Assembly: GCA_011390635.1 (NCBI GenBank)
Contig: JAABSA010000006.1
Coordinates: forward strand, 1-64,000
Direction: 5' to 3'
From: Desulfotignum sp.
GTDB lineage: Bacteria; Desulfobacterota; Desulfobacteria; Desulfobacterales; Desulfobacteraceae
Length of the DNA stretch: 64,000 bases
Part shown: positions 1-9,209 of the stretch, in pieces
Layout: each line of letters begins with the position of its first letter
Position numbering within the stretch: the first letter of the stretch is position 1
The notes under the pieces: model-generated
What the model saw: only the letters and a program-made list of their open reading frames with translations
What the model was told of the DNA's origin: nothing
The model's database searches: none
Translations under genes and position numbers: made by a program

Positions 1-2
1 CC

Positions 3-92
3 GGTTTTTCTGAAAAAAATGCCCGTAACGAGGCAGACCGATGTCTGCAATGCGGATTGATCTGTTATGAAAAAACCGCTGCCCAGAGCTGA
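3..92 (+). CDS. C-terminal end of an Fe-S flavoprotein oxidoreductase (partial)
   Basis: The window opens inside a reading frame that ends with TGA at 90-92. The last 29 residues contain EADRCLQCGLICYEK, a cysteine pattern often found at the C-terminus of GltD-like, FAD-dependent NAD(P)H oxidoreductases that carry [4Fe-4S] clusters. The frame overlaps the ATG of the next gene at 67 by 26 bases, which suggests translational coupling. Only the tail is visible, so the electron donor, the acceptor and the exact family cannot be named. That it is a real protein end rests on the cysteine motif and the overlap. Confidence 0.5.
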   Translation, partial: GFSEKNARNEADRCLQCGLICYEKTAAQS

Positions 93-975
93 CAACCATG
101 CAGCAGATTTTCCCATGCCCCTGTCCGCCAGGGTCACTGTGCTGGGAAATTATTTTATCAACCTGTTTCTCATCAAAGGAGGCAGGAAGACTGCCCTGTT
201 TGAAACCGGTATCTCAGGGATCATTGATACGGTGATTTCCCAGCTGGAAGCTTTGGGGGTGACACCAGACTATCTGATTCTGAGCCACCCCCATTCAGAT
301 CATGCCACAGGGCTTCCCGGCCTGATGGAGCGCTTTCCGGATGCCGTGGTGCTGGCAGGGACAGGTGCCGAAGAATTTATCACCCACCCCAAGGCTGGTT
401 CCCTGATGCTGGCAGAAGATGCTTTCATGTCCAAAGGGCTTTTGCACAGGGGAATCACCCCCGGCCGCCCTCCCATTGACTCAGTGCCGGACCTGTCGGA
501 TGCACAAATTATCACAGACACAACCATTCTGGATCTCGGGGGTGTCACACTGGAGTTGATACCTGTTTCAGGACATTCTCCCGGAAACATCATAGGCAAA
601 GTCCAGGATATTGTATTCTGCTCAGACAGCCTGGGATTTCATTTTCCCGGCAGGGGGTTCTGGCCGCTTTTTTTCACCGGGGCCAAACCATTTTTATCCA
701 CCCTGGCATCCATACAAAATATGGCACCTGCCATCATCTGCCCGGCCCACCAGGGGCCTTTAAAACATGACGCAGCAACCAAAGGAATCCAGGCGGCTAT
801 TGATGCGGCCCATTTTTTCATCAATCGTGTGATACACACAAAGCTTTCCGACCGGAAACTGGTTGCACAGCTCCTGGAAGAAAGCTACAGGGATGAATTC
901 ACCCTGTATACAAAAGAAAATATCCAAAACTGCAACCAGCTGCTGGTGAAAAGGGCCAGGCAGTTTGTTTCATGA
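67..975 (+). CDS. MBL-fold metallo-hydrolase
   Basis: This 302-residue protein has the metallo-beta-lactamase fold signature HPHSDH (about residues 76-81), which binds two metal ions. Further metal-ligand histidines follow in SGHSPGN and in the CPAHQGPL segment near the end of the core. There is no signal peptide, so it is probably cytoplasmic. The family includes glyoxalase II, thioesterases, lactonases and flavoprotein-like enzymes, and the substrate cannot be told from sequence. It overlaps the tail of the preceding Fe-S flavoprotein and ends just before the tyrA-like gene, so the three are probably co-transcribed. Confidence 0.85.
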   Translation: MKKPLPRADNHAADFPMPLSARVTVLGNYFINLFLIKGGRKTALFETGISGIIDTVISQLEALGVTPDYLILSHPHSDHATGLPGLMERFPDAVVLAGTGAEEFITHPKAGSLMLAEDAFMSKGLLHRGITPGRPPIDSVPDLSDAQIITDTTILDLGGVTLELIPVSGHSPGNIIGKVQDIVFCSDSLGFHFPGRGFWPLFFTGAKPFLSTLASIQNMAPAIICPAHQGPLKHDAATKGIQAAIDAAHFFINRVIHTKLSDRKLVAQLLEESYRDEFTLYTKENIQNCNQLLVKRARQFVS

Positions 976-994
976 ACAGCCAAAGGCCTTTTTC

Positions 995-2137
995 ATGAAA
1001 AAAAACCAGGCATACTTTGAGGAACAGATCCAGCCTTTGCGGGATGAAATTGATCGGATTGATTCAGATATCCTTTCCCTGCTGGCCAGGCGGCAGGAAC
1101 AGGTAAAAAAGGTAGTGGCCTTAAAAAAAGACTGTGATGTGCCGGTCTTTCACCCTGCCAGAGAAGAGGATCTGATTTCCCGGATCAGAACCCAGGCAGA
1201 AGAAAAAAAACTGAACCCGGATGTCACAGAAGATCTTTTCCGGATGATTCTGCGCCAGTCCCGGGTCAATCAGACCGATCACATGCAGCACAAAGGCATC
1301 CGTCCCGGCGCCAGAATATTGATCATTGGCGGCACCGGGCAGATGGGGGCCATGTTTGCCACCCTGTTTGACAAATCAGGATATAAGGTGCGGATACTGT
1401 CGGAATCGGACTGGAAAAATGCGGCTGCGCTGTGCCGGGATATTGACCTGGTCCTGGTATCTGTTCCCATTGAAAAAACCTGTGATGTGATTGAACAGAT
1501 CTGCCCCTATCTTCCCGGACAGGCCCTGCTGGCAGATGTGACATCCATAAAAGAAGCACCAGTCGCTGCCATGTGCCGCTGCCACAAAGGACCGGTGCTG
1601 GGCATCCATCCATTGTTCGGCCCCACCACCACCTCTTTTGACAAACAGATTATCGTGGTGACTCCCGGACGGAACCCTGAGGCCGGTCACTGGCTTCTGG
1701 AACAACTGGCCATGTGGGGGGCGATCCTGGTGCAGTCCACACCCCGGGAACATGATGAAATCATGGAAATCGTCCAGGCCCTGCGCCATTTTGCCACCTT
1801 CTGCTTTGGCCGTTTTCTGTTTGAGCGCCAGGTACATATCCAGCGGACCCTGGAATTTTCCAGCCCCATCTACCGCCTGGAACTGGGGATGGTGGGCCGG
1901 CTGTTTGCCCAGGATGCAGGATTATATGCCCAGATCATCTTTGCCACAAAAGAGCGGCGCAGTCTGTTGATTCAATTTATCACTTCTTTGAACCAGCATC
2001 TGGATATGCTGGAAAATAATGACCCCCGGGCGTTTGTCCGCCAATTCAACGATATTGCACAATGGTTCGGTCCATTCTCCGATCAGGCACTGCGGGAATC
2101 CACTTTTCTCATTGACCGGCTCATCGAACGGTTTTAG
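995..2137 (+). CDS. tyrA: Chorismate mutase / prephenate dehydrogenase fusion (T-protein type)
   Basis: The product makes 4-hydroxyphenylpyruvate for tyrosine synthesis from chorismate via prephenate. The first 90 or so residues form an AroQ-type helical chorismate mutase (LRDEIDRIDSDILSLLARR). A Rossmann domain with GGTGQMG follows, and the remainder resembles the helical dimerisation part of prephenate dehydrogenase, including GIHPLFGP. The ATG at 995 is preceded by AAGG at a suitable distance and is preferred. An in-frame TTG at 965 would add ten residues. The gene ends in TAG with a TAA three codons later. The fusion order matches enteric TyrA. Confidence 0.9.
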   Translation: MKKNQAYFEEQIQPLRDEIDRIDSDILSLLARRQEQVKKVVALKKDCDVPVFHPAREEDLISRIRTQAEEKKLNPDVTEDLFRMILRQSRVNQTDHMQHKGIRPGARILIIGGTGQMGAMFATLFDKSGYKVRILSESDWKNAAALCRDIDLVLVSVPIEKTCDVIEQICPYLPGQALLADVTSIKEAPVAAMCRCHKGPVLGIHPLFGPTTTSFDKQIIVVTPGRNPEAGHWLLEQLAMWGAILVQSTPREHDEIMEIVQALRHFATFCFGRFLFERQVHIQRTLEFSSPIYRLELGMVGRLFAQDAGLYAQIIFATKERRSLLIQFITSLNQHLDMLENNDPRAFVRQFNDIAQWFGPFSDQALRESTFLIDRLIERF

Positions 2138-2142
2138 AGACC

Positions 2143-3420
2143 CTAATAATTAGTCAGCTTGATTTCTATACGCCGGTTTTTCTGATAGGCTTCTTTGGTA
2201 TCTGCCGGGTCAATGGGATGGTATTTGCTGAATCCGGCAGCTGCCATGCGCTTTTCCGCAATCCCCTGCCCGCTCAAAAACCGTACCACAGACACGGCCC
2301 GGGCAGTTGACAGTTCCCAGTTGGACGCAAAAAATTCATTGTTGATCGGCACTTTGTCACTATGGCCGTCAATGCGCAGAATCCAGTTGATATCATCGGG
2401 AATTTTTTTGGCAACCAGAATAAGGGTTTCAGCCAATGCGGCCAGATGCTGTTTGCCTGCATCCCCCAGGGTGGCTGAACCGGATGCGAACAACAGTTCC
2501 GCCTGAAAAACAAACCGATCCCCCCGGATGACGATGGCCGGATTATCCCCCAGAATCTCTTTGAGCCGGCCAAAAAACTCGGACCTGTACCGGGTCAGTT
2601 CATGCACCTTTCTGGCCAGGGCGATATTCAATTGTCTGCCCAGGTCCTCAATTTTCTCATCCTTTTCTTCTCCCGCCTCTTTTGCCCGGGCCAATGCTGC
2701 TGTAATGACTTCCAGCTGTTCCCGGAGCCGGGAGATCTGCTCGGACAGCAATGTCACCTCAGACCGGGCTGACGCTGACAACTGCTGCTCTTTTTCAATG
2801 GCCTGTTTCTGGGATTCCAGCACAGCAGACAATGCCTGAATGCGGATATCCTGTTCTTCCATTTTTTCCTGGGCCAGCAGGGTGGTTTCCGTTTTATCAG
2901 CAAGGCGGGCTGCCAGACGCATGGACCGGTCACGCAGCACCGAAACTTCCCGGTCCCTGGCGGCCAGGGTGGCTGCCAGATCCCCCACTTCCTGCTCCAG
3001 TTTTTCCCTGACCTGTCTCAAGGCGGAAATATCCTCGTTCAAGCTGGCAATAATGAGCATCTGCTGTTTGATCTCTGCCTGGTCCTCTTCTGATTGAGCG
3101 GAATAATCCGCCACCTGGGACATGAGAATCTCCCTGTCTTCAGAAAGGGCAATGATGGAATCTGACAACCGCGCCACCTGGGCCGTCAGCTGGCCGGATT
3201 TTTCCTTTTCAAGTCCCAGCATCTCAACCAGTTCGTTGACCTGGTTGTGAAGGCGGATCAGTTCGTTTTTCTGGCCGTACAATACCTCGCTGAGCAGAAA
3301 CTGGGCCACAACAAAGATCATCAAAACAAAAATCACCACCATCAACAGGGCGGACAGGACATCCACGTATCCGGGCCAGGCTGTGATGGGGCTTGCGGTT
3401 CGCCGCGCTCTGGATAACAT
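2143..3420 (-). CDS. OmpA/MotB-type peptidoglycan-binding membrane protein with long coiled coil
   Basis: The 425-residue protein has one membrane helix near residues 20-45 (DVLSALLMVVIFVLMIFVVA), a long heptad-rich coiled coil from about 50 to 270, and a C-terminal OmpA-like domain. That domain carries the peptidoglycan-contact segment IDGHSDKVPI and the NRRIEIKL ending. The architecture resembles MotB/TolR-type stator partners with an extended stalk. It lies 11 bp downstream of a MotA/TolQ-like gene on the same strand, so the two probably form an ion-driven inner-membrane complex anchored to the wall. No flagellar or Tol genes are near, so the role is unknown. It ends in TAG, backed by TAA three codons on. 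Confidence 0.8.
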   Translation of the reverse strand: MLSRARRTASPITAWPGYVDVLSALLMVVIFVLMIFVVAQFLLSEVLYGQKNELIRLHNQVNELVEMLGLEKEKSGQLTAQVARLSDSIIALSEDREILMSQVADYSAQSEEDQAEIKQQMLIIASLNEDISALRQVREKLEQEVGDLAATLAARDREVSVLRDRSMRLAARLADKTETTLLAQEKMEEQDIRIQALSAVLESQKQAIEKEQQLSASARSEVTLLSEQISRLREQLEVITAALARAKEAGEEKDEKIEDLGRQLNIALARKVHELTRYRSEFFGRLKEILGDNPAIVIRGDRFVFQAELLFASGSATLGDAGKQHLAALAETLILVAKKIPDDINWILRIDGHSDKVPINNEFFASNWELSTARAVSVVRFLSGQGIAEKRMAAAGFSKYHPIDPADTKEAYQKNRRIEIKLTNY

Positions 3421-3431
3421 GCTGTCTCCTG

Positions 3432-4298
3432 TCAGGATTTCGGGTCGGAAGAAGAATCGGGGTTTTTTTTCTGCTGCCTGAGCAATACGGCCATAGCCTG
3501 ATTGTTTTTCTGCATCTGATTGATCAACACCCGCAGATGATCATCAATCCCATGAAGAAATTCAGCTGATGCCCCCAATCCGCCGGCAGGCAGTTCATCA
3601 GTATCCACCAGACGGGTAACCCCGGACAGCCATTCTTCCATTTCATTAAAAAAACGGTTCTGGGCATGGCCGGCCTGGATATCTATGAATCCCAGGACCA
3701 GACTGCCACCCAGACCGAACAGGGAAGAAGAGAACGCCGTGCCCATTCCCTGGAGCGGATCCTGAAGCCCGTGCTTCAGCCGCTCAAACACATTGACAAA
3801 ATCCCCGCTGCCCACCTCCAGACCGCCGATAACCTGGCCTACGGTGCCGATGGTCTGCAAAAGTCCCCAGAAGGTACCCAAAAGTCCCAGAAACACCAGG
3901 AGTCCGATCATATATTTGGAAATCTCCCTGGCCTCGTCCAGGTGCCCCCGGATACCATCCAGCACCGTGCTCAGGGAACCGGCTGACAGCCGGAACCGGT
4001 CTCTGTGGATCTCTTCCAGGTGTTTGGCCAGAGGAGACAGCAGTGTGGGCGGCGCAACAGTAGACAGCCCCGGATCTCCAGTGCGAAATTTTTTGATCCA
4101 TTTTATTTCAGGTTCCAGCCGCAGGATCTGGAACACATTGATGGCAATGCCCACACACAGGGCTGCCAGAATCAGCAGGTTGAATCCCCAGTTGGCCATG
4201 AATGCCGCCTTAAGGGGTACTATCAGCAACAGACAGATCCCGGCCACCACCAGCAGATAGATAAACGTAAGAAACAGATAATGCCGCGGATTTGTCAT
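3432..4298 (-). CDS. MotA/TolQ/ExbB-family proton-channel-like protein
   Basis: This protein of 288 residues has two N-terminal membrane helices (YLFLTFIYLLVVAGICLLLI and the following WGFNLLILAALCVGIAI). Further on are helices containing GLLVFLGLLGTFWGLLQTIG and FSSSLFGLGGSLVLGF, the conserved TolQ/MotA core. The ATG at 4298 has a strong upstream AAGGAGGC. A longer frame starting at 4337 lacks such a site. It sits directly upstream of the OmpA-like coiled-coil gene, so the pair is probably a stator-like complex. The cargo or driven process is not evident. Confidence 0.85.
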   Translation of the reverse strand: MTNPRHYLFLTFIYLLVVAGICLLLIVPLKAAFMANWGFNLLILAALCVGIAINVFQILRLEPEIKWIKKFRTGDPGLSTVAPPTLLSPLAKHLEEIHRDRFRLSAGSLSTVLDGIRGHLDEAREISKYMIGLLVFLGLLGTFWGLLQTIGTVGQVIGGLEVGSGDFVNVFERLKHGLQDPLQGMGTAFSSSLFGLGGSLVLGFIDIQAGHAQNRFFNEMEEWLSGVTRLVDTDELPAGGLGASAEFLHGIDDHLRVLINQMQKNNQAMAVLLRQQKKNPDSSSDPKS

Positions 4299-4419
4299 AA
4301 ACGCCTCCTTGAATTCCCGATGACCCTTTTTGGGCATCTTTCAATCTGATCATCAGATATTGTGAATATAGTCTGAAATTTGTATGCAAATGAAACCGTA
4401 TTGTCAATGAGTTTATCTG

Positions 4420-5781
4420 TCATGTTTCTTTTCCATATTGTTTTAGTTTTTTTAACAGGGTTTTGCGTGTAATGCCCAACCGCCTGGCGGTTTCGCTTTT
4501 GTTGCCCCCGGCTGCGGACAGGGTGGATAAGATCGCTTCTTTTTCAATGGAGGACAAGGGCACATTTTCCAGGTTGCATGCCGTAGAAGATATTTGCGGG
4601 TCCTGCAATCCATCTCCGGCGGTAAAGGACAGATCCGAACGGGTGATATAATCCGTTCTGGCCAGCACCACCGCCCTTTCCACTGCATTCATCAGCTCTC
4701 TGACATTTCCCGGCCAGGCATACCGGATCATGGCATCCATGGCATCCGGGGCAAACCCTTTGATATCCCGCCGGTTTTTTCGGGAAAAATGCTCCAGAAA
4801 ATGCAGTGCCAGTTCCGGGATGTCCTCGGGCCGGTTCCGCAAAGGCGGAATATCAAGGCTGACCACATTCAAGCGGAAAAAAAGATCCTGCCGGAATTCT
4901 CCTTTTTCCGCCATGGATTTCAAATCCCTGTTGGTGCTGGCAATCACCCGTACATCCACCTGGATGGTTTCATCACTTCCCACCGGGGTGATCTCTTTTT
5001 CCTGGAGTACCCGCAGCAGTTTGGCCTGCATGGCCAGGCTCATTTCCCCGATTTCATCCAGCAGGATACTGCCTTTGTCTGCCTGGAGAAATTTTCCTTT
5101 ACGTTTTCTGTCCGCGCCGGTGAACGCTCCTCTGGCATGGCCGAACAATTCAGATTCCAGAAGGGTCTGGGTGATGGCGGCACAGTTGATACGAACAAAA
5201 GGCCCGTCCTTTCTGGGGCTGTTGTCATGCAGGGCTGCTGAAACAAGCTCTTTTCCCGTGCCTGATTCCCCGGTCACCAGCACATTGGCATCTGTGGGCG
5301 CCACCATGTGAAGGGTATCAAGGAGCGCAGCCATGGCTGTACTTTTTCCCAGAATATTGTGGTGAAAGGAGGTGGATTTGAGCCGCTCTTTCAGGTTTTT
5401 GTTTTCAGACTGCAGAAAAACACGTTCCAATACCCGCTCAATCGTCAATTTGAGCTTCTCAAAATCCAACGGTTTGGTCAGGTAATCATAGGCACCGATT
5501 TTCAGGGCCTCCACTGCTGTATCAACCGATGAATAGGCTGTCATCATGATCACAGGCAATGACGGATTGTATTCACATATCCTGGACAGAGCATCCATGC
5601 CGGACATGCGCTTCATTTTCATATCCATGAGCACCATGTCAAAGCTGAGAGATTTTACCTTTTCCACGCCGGTATCCCCGTCATCGGCCGGGTGTACCTC
5701 ATATCCCCAGTCGGATATCAAGGTTTTGAGCATCCGGGCATGGGCTGGATCATCATCCACTACCAGTATTTTATGTTTCAC
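4420..5781 (-). CDS. zraR: Sigma-54-dependent response regulator, ZraR/NtrC family
   Basis: The 453-residue protein has three NtrC-family domains: a receiver domain with phospho-acceptor Asp53 (VLMDMKMKRMSG), an AAA+ domain with Walker A GESGTGKE and the sigma-54 contact loop GAFTGA, and a Fis-type helix-turn-helix at the end (NKSETARRLGITRKTLLKKL). It activates sigma-54 promoters after phosphorylation. It overlaps the 3' end of the sensor kinase gene by 11 bases. The divergent zraP-like gene, which has a near-consensus sigma-54 promoter, is its probable target. The symbol is given by domain layout and context; other NtrC-type pairs share the same layout. Confidence 0.8.
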   Translation of the reverse strand: MKHKILVVDDDPAHARMLKTLISDWGYEVHPADDGDTGVEKVKSLSFDMVLMDMKMKRMSGMDALSRICEYNPSLPVIMMTAYSSVDTAVEALKIGAYDYLTKPLDFEKLKLTIERVLERVFLQSENKNLKERLKSTSFHHNILGKSTAMAALLDTLHMVAPTDANVLVTGESGTGKELVSAALHDNSPRKDGPFVRINCAAITQTLLESELFGHARGAFTGADRKRKGKFLQADKGSILLDEIGEMSLAMQAKLLRVLQEKEITPVGSDETIQVDVRVIASTNRDLKSMAEKGEFRQDLFFRLNVVSLDIPPLRNRPEDIPELALHFLEHFSRKNRRDIKGFAPDAMDAMIRYAWPGNVRELMNAVERAVVLARTDYITRSDLSFTAGDGLQDPQISSTACNLENVPLSSIEKEAILSTLSAAGGNKSETARRLGITRKTLLKKLKQYGKET

Positions 5782-7273
5782 GGGAATCGTCCTTTAGGGG
5801 ACCAAAAAGCCGGATAAAAAATGTGGTCCCCTTACCTTTGGCACTTTGTACCCGAATTTCTCCGCCCAGATTTTCCACCAGCCGGTGCACGATGGAAAGG
5901 CCAAGGCCTGTGCCATCCGGACGTGTGGTAAAATAAGGATCAAAAATATCAGACAAAATCGCCCCATCCATGCCGCACCCATCATCTGTCACCCGGATTT
6001 CAAGACCCTGGCCCGGCAGAACATCCGATACCGTGACTGTCAGGGTGCCGCCGATATCCATGGCAGCCAGGCTGTTCATATACAGGTTGAGCAGAATCTG
6101 GTTCATGCGGTCCGGATCAGTGTAAAACCGGGACCGGGCAGATTGGATATCCACCTGTGCAGTGATGGATTTTTTTTTCAGGTCCTGTGCCATAAGTTTC
6201 AAAGAGTGGGCGATCATTTCCCGGATATCCACCTGTTTTTTTTCCACAACCGCGGGCTTTGCAAATTCCAGCAGCTGGGTAATGGACCGGTTGATACGTT
6301 CCACCTCCTGGACCATGATCCGGGCAGTTTCAACATCATCAGGATTGTTTTCATACCGTTTTTCAAAATAGGTGGCAAACCCCTTGATGGAGCTTAAGGG
6401 GTTTCTAATTTCATGGGCCACTCCGGCTGCCAGCTTGCCTATGGCAGCCAGGTGCCGTGTGGTTTCCACCTCTTTTTTCAATCTCTCGGAAAGGGCCCTG
6501 ACACTGGTCAGGCGGGCCTTTGTGGTACGATACGCCTGGAAAACCATCAGGCTGAATACGCCGACACATCCAATAACAAAAAACAAAATTCCCTGGCCGA
6601 TGGCGTGGCGCAAAAGCCTTGCCTGGGCCTGGTCAGCCTGCTCCATTGAAAGCCCCACGAGCATCAACAGGTTTTCTTCTCTGAGAACGTTTTGCATCAT
6701 GCCGTTTTCCGTTTCCTGATCCGGCCCTGCCCGCACCTTTGGTCCGTGCATACCCTGCATGCGCATATGACCTCTCTGGAACCGGGAATGCATGGGGGTA
6801 AACTCCTTGTATACTTCAAACACCTTTCCGCCTTCCATTTCCTGGTACCGATAAAAAACAGGCAGTACATTCTCCTCTGAACGCCGGATATCCGGAATCT
6901 TTGCCAGGACTTGACCCACCTGGATCGGATCACTGTGGGCCAGAATGGTGCCGTTGTCTGATACAATCATGATATATGCCACATCCGGCTGCAAAACAGT
7001 TTCCTGCAGCAGATCCTGGACCCGCCGGAGCCCCCATTGCATGGTCATCATGCCGGTGCGGGTGCCTGCCTCGAATGTCCGGATCAAAGAAATTCCCTTG
7101 GCCAGCTGCTGGTCCCTGATATGGGCCTTAAGTTTTTCCATCCGATCCAGGGTCATGACGGCAAAAATCGGGGTCAACACCAAAAGCACCCCCACCAGCA
7201 TAAACGGAGAGATCAGGGTGGAAAAGGATGTGGGAAGAAAATTTTTCATATGCTTGGATTGTATAGTAAACAC
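5771..7273 (-). CDS. zraS: Membrane sensor histidine kinase, ZraS/HydH type
   Basis: The 500-residue kinase has membrane helices at about 20-41 and 225-248, enclosing a periplasmic sensor domain. A short His/Met-rich stretch (MHSRFQRGHMRMQGMHG, residues 161-176) lies in that domain and could bind metal. The phospho-acceptor is His287 in AHEIRNPLSS, followed by a HATPase domain with DDGCGMDG and GTGLGLSIV. It forms an operon with the overlapping sigma-54 regulator gene and is divergent from a ZraP-like gene. Zinc or envelope stress sensing is inferred from that context. The start is uncertain: GTG at 7273 or ATG at 7249, neither with a convincing ribosome-binding site. Confidence 0.8.
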   Translation of the reverse strand: MFTIQSKHMKNFLPTSFSTLISPFMLVGVLLVLTPIFAVMTLDRMEKLKAHIRDQQLAKGISLIRTFEAGTRTGMMTMQWGLRRVQDLLQETVLQPDVAYIMIVSDNGTILAHSDPIQVGQVLAKIPDIRRSEENVLPVFYRYQEMEGGKVFEVYKEFTPMHSRFQRGHMRMQGMHGPKVRAGPDQETENGMMQNVLREENLLMLVGLSMEQADQAQARLLRHAIGQGILFFVIGCVGVFSLMVFQAYRTTKARLTSVRALSERLKKEVETTRHLAAIGKLAAGVAHEIRNPLSSIKGFATYFEKRYENNPDDVETARIMVQEVERINRSITQLLEFAKPAVVEKKQVDIREMIAHSLKLMAQDLKKKSITAQVDIQSARSRFYTDPDRMNQILLNLYMNSLAAMDIGGTLTVTVSDVLPGQGLEIRVTDDGCGMDGAILSDIFDPYFTTRPDGTGLGLSIVHRLVENLGGEIRVQSAKGKGTTFFIRLFGPLKDDSRET

Positions 7274-7550
7274 CTTACCAGATGCAACACATACCCTGAT
7301 TTTTTTACATGCTTATTCCATGAGAATTACTGACTTTCACCCATCTGGAAGCATTGAATTATTAGCCGGGGTTCAGTCATGCAGTCAGAAGATGGCACTC
7401 CTTACTGGCTCAAGTGTGTATAAAATACCCATGTGGATACCTGAACCGGGTAGAAAAGAGACAATATCTATGCCAGTCTCTTGAACCTGTTATGAAATAA
7501 AAATGAAAATAAGGCTTTTATTTCAATAATATACAATATTCTACCTGCCA

Positions 7551-7566
7551 TGGCACAACCTTTGCT
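7551..7566 (+). promoter_or_regulatory. Sigma-54 (-24/-12) promoter of the zraP-like gene
   Basis: TGGCAC, five bases, then TTGCT gives an essentially perfect match to the sigma-54 consensus, with the GG and GC elements at the required spacing. Transcription would begin near 7577, about 80 bases before the ATG at 7658. The regulator gene on the opposite strand encodes a sigma-54 activator with the GAFTGA loop, which fits this promoter. The rest of the 7274-7550 intergenic stretch holds no gene. No clear activator-binding palindrome was identified in it. Confidence 0.75.
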
Positions 7567-7657
7567 TTATATGATTACCAAGGCTCACAGGTATCAACAC
7601 ACAAGGATACTGAAACCGTCAACAGACACAATAATGTACCAGAAAGGAGACACTACC

Positions 7658-8200
7658 ATGAAAAAGACATTGATACTCATTACCGCATTACTCGCCATGG
7701 GATTTATGGCCTCCCAGGCATTTTCCTGGAGTCAGGGAAACCGCATGGGCGGCTATGGTAATGGCACAAACTGCCCCGGCATTGACCAGGGTAGCTGGCA
7801 GGATCTGTCCAAATCCCAGCAGGATGAACTGGCAGCCCTGCGCCAGAAATTTATTGACGACACCTATGAGATGCGGGTGTCCATGATGCAGAAACACAAT
7901 GAAATCCGCCTGCTCATGGAGACTTCTGAGCCGGACAGAGCCGAATTGAGCCGGCTGACAGAAGAATTGTCAGACCTCACCCGGCAACTCCAGGAAAACC
8001 GGATTGATTTCATGCTGTCAGCCAAAAAAGTGGCCCCTGAACTCCGGTTCGGCCAAGGTATGGGTAAGAAGAGTATGGGCAAAGGATACCACAAAGGCTA
8101 TGACAAGGGGAACTGCCCGAGAGGTTTTTACGGCAAAGATTATGACCAGAATCAGAGCCGGCGGCATGGCGGCGGACAGGGTATGATGAACCTGAATTAA
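7658..8200 (+). CDS. zraP: ZraP/Spy-like periplasmic zinc-resistance or chaperone protein
   Basis: This protein of 180 residues has a signal peptide (MKKTLILITALLAMGFMASQAFS, cleavage after about residue 23). A helical core follows (LRQKFIDDTYEMRVSMMQKHNEIR) with repeated Gln/Glu/Arg heptads as in the Spy/CpxP/ZraP group. The tail is rich in Gly, His and Lys and may bind metal. ZraP is a periplasmic zinc-binding chaperone that also damps ZraS signalling. The ATG at 7658 follows AAAGGAGA. Divergent orientation to zraSR and a sigma-54 promoter support the assignment. Zinc specificity itself is inferred. Confidence 0.8.
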   Translation: MKKTLILITALLAMGFMASQAFSWSQGNRMGGYGNGTNCPGIDQGSWQDLSKSQQDELAALRQKFIDDTYEMRVSMMQKHNEIRLLMETSEPDRAELSRLTEELSDLTRQLQENRIDFMLSAKKVAPELRFGQGMGKKSMGKGYHKGYDKGNCPRGFYGKDYDQNQSRRHGGGQGMMNLN

Positions 8201-8287
8201 ACACCCAACCCGGCGCTGGCATCCGGCAGCACTGCCGAAAGACCGCAAACCGGAAACTACTGAAACCTGTAACCTGTGTGAAAATGT

Positions 8288-8327
8288 CCTGGAATCCGTT
8301 ACATTCGGATTCCAGGGTATTATTTTT
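8288..8327. terminator. Rho-independent terminator between zraP and the FAH-family gene
   Basis: An 11-bp perfect stem (CCTGGAATCCG paired with CGGATTCCAGG) closes a seven-base loop and is followed by a T-rich run. It lies between two convergent genes. It is oriented best for the zraP-like transcript, and for the opposite gene the hairpin directly follows the stop codon but the T-run is weaker. Confidence 0.75.
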
Positions 8328-9138
8328 CATCTGTTTCTTCCGCCACCACCCGGTTTTCCAGCATGCCAATCTTCTGGATCCGGGTTTGCAGATGATCTCC
8401 GGGCATCAGATACACCGGGGGTTTCCTGGCAAACCCTACCCCTTCAGGGGTTCCGGTGAGAATCAGGGTCCCCGGGGCCAGGGTGGTGGACTGGGACAAA
8501 AAAGCAATCAGCTGTGCCACTGAAAAAATCATGTCTCTGGTATTGCTCTGCTGCATGGTCTGGCCGTTGAGCACGCTTTCAATTGCCAGATCCCGTGGAT
8601 CGGGGATCTCATCAGCGGTCACCAGGACCGGCCCCAAAGGACAGAAGGTATCAAAGCTTTTGCCCCGGACCCATTGCCCGCCGCCGGCATGTTTCTGCCA
8701 CCGCCTGGCAGAAATATCATTCGCACAGGTATATCCCAGGACATAATCCAGGGCATCGGCCTCAGAAACATGTTTGGCGGACCGTTTGATCACTACTGCC
8801 AGCTCCGCCTCATAATCCACCTCCGGTGTTTCCAGACAGGAAAAGGGAATCACTATCTCAGAGTTGTGCGGGGTGACTGCCCCGGGATTTTTCATGAACA
8901 CCACTGGATACCGGGGAAGATCCATGCCGGTTTCTTTTGCATGGCCCCGGTAATTGAGTCCGATGCAGAAAATGGCACCCGGAACTACGGGCGGTTCGAT
9001 TTTTGCCACATCCAACCGCCTGCCGGTATCAATGACACCGGTATAGATATCCCCTTCCAGCGCCGTTGCAGTGGTGCCGTCGTAATCGCATCCTGTGTAC
9101 AATATATTATCCGCTGTCCTGAACCGAATGATCTGCAT
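8320..9138 (-). CDS. Fumarylacetoacetate hydrolase (FAH) family protein
   Basis: The product is 272 residues long and has the FAH-family C-terminal domain. Seen are GLNYRGHAKE, the metal-binding acidic positions around PEVDYEAELAVVI, and the conserved YTCANDISARRWQ and GKSFDTFCPLGP segments. Members cleave or decarboxylate 2-oxo acids or acylpyruvates with a divalent metal, for example 2-hydroxyhepta-2,4-diene-1,7-dioate isomerase or acylpyruvase. The neighbours (rhomboid protease, MFS transporter) do not fix the substrate. It is cytoplasmic, with no signal or membrane segments. Confidence 0.85.
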   Translation of the reverse strand: MQIIRFRTADNILYTGCDYDGTTATALEGDIYTGVIDTGRRLDVAKIEPPVVPGAIFCIGLNYRGHAKETGMDLPRYPVVFMKNPGAVTPHNSEIVIPFSCLETPEVDYEAELAVVIKRSAKHVSEADALDYVLGYTCANDISARRWQKHAGGGQWVRGKSFDTFCPLGPVLVTADEIPDPRDLAIESVLNGQTMQQSNTRDMIFSVAQLIAFLSQSTTLAPGTLILTGTPEGVGFARKPPVYLMPGDHLQTRIQKIGMLENRVVAEETDEK

Positions 9139-9209
9139 ACTTTTATTTCTCCTGAACTTACGATAGACTGTTTTTCATGTATATGCCTTTACCACAAAAC
9201 CAGGATAAA

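Noticed and set aside
2143-4298. MotA-like plus OmpA-like pair as a Zorya defence system
   Set aside because: Zorya needs further genes (ZorC/ZorD or ZorE) beside the pair. The neighbours are tyrA and a two-component system.
7280-7300. Sigma-54 promoter for zraSR on the minus strand (GGGTATGTGTTGCA)
   Set aside because: The -24 GG is out of register by one to two bases relative to the -12 GC and the flanks do not match.
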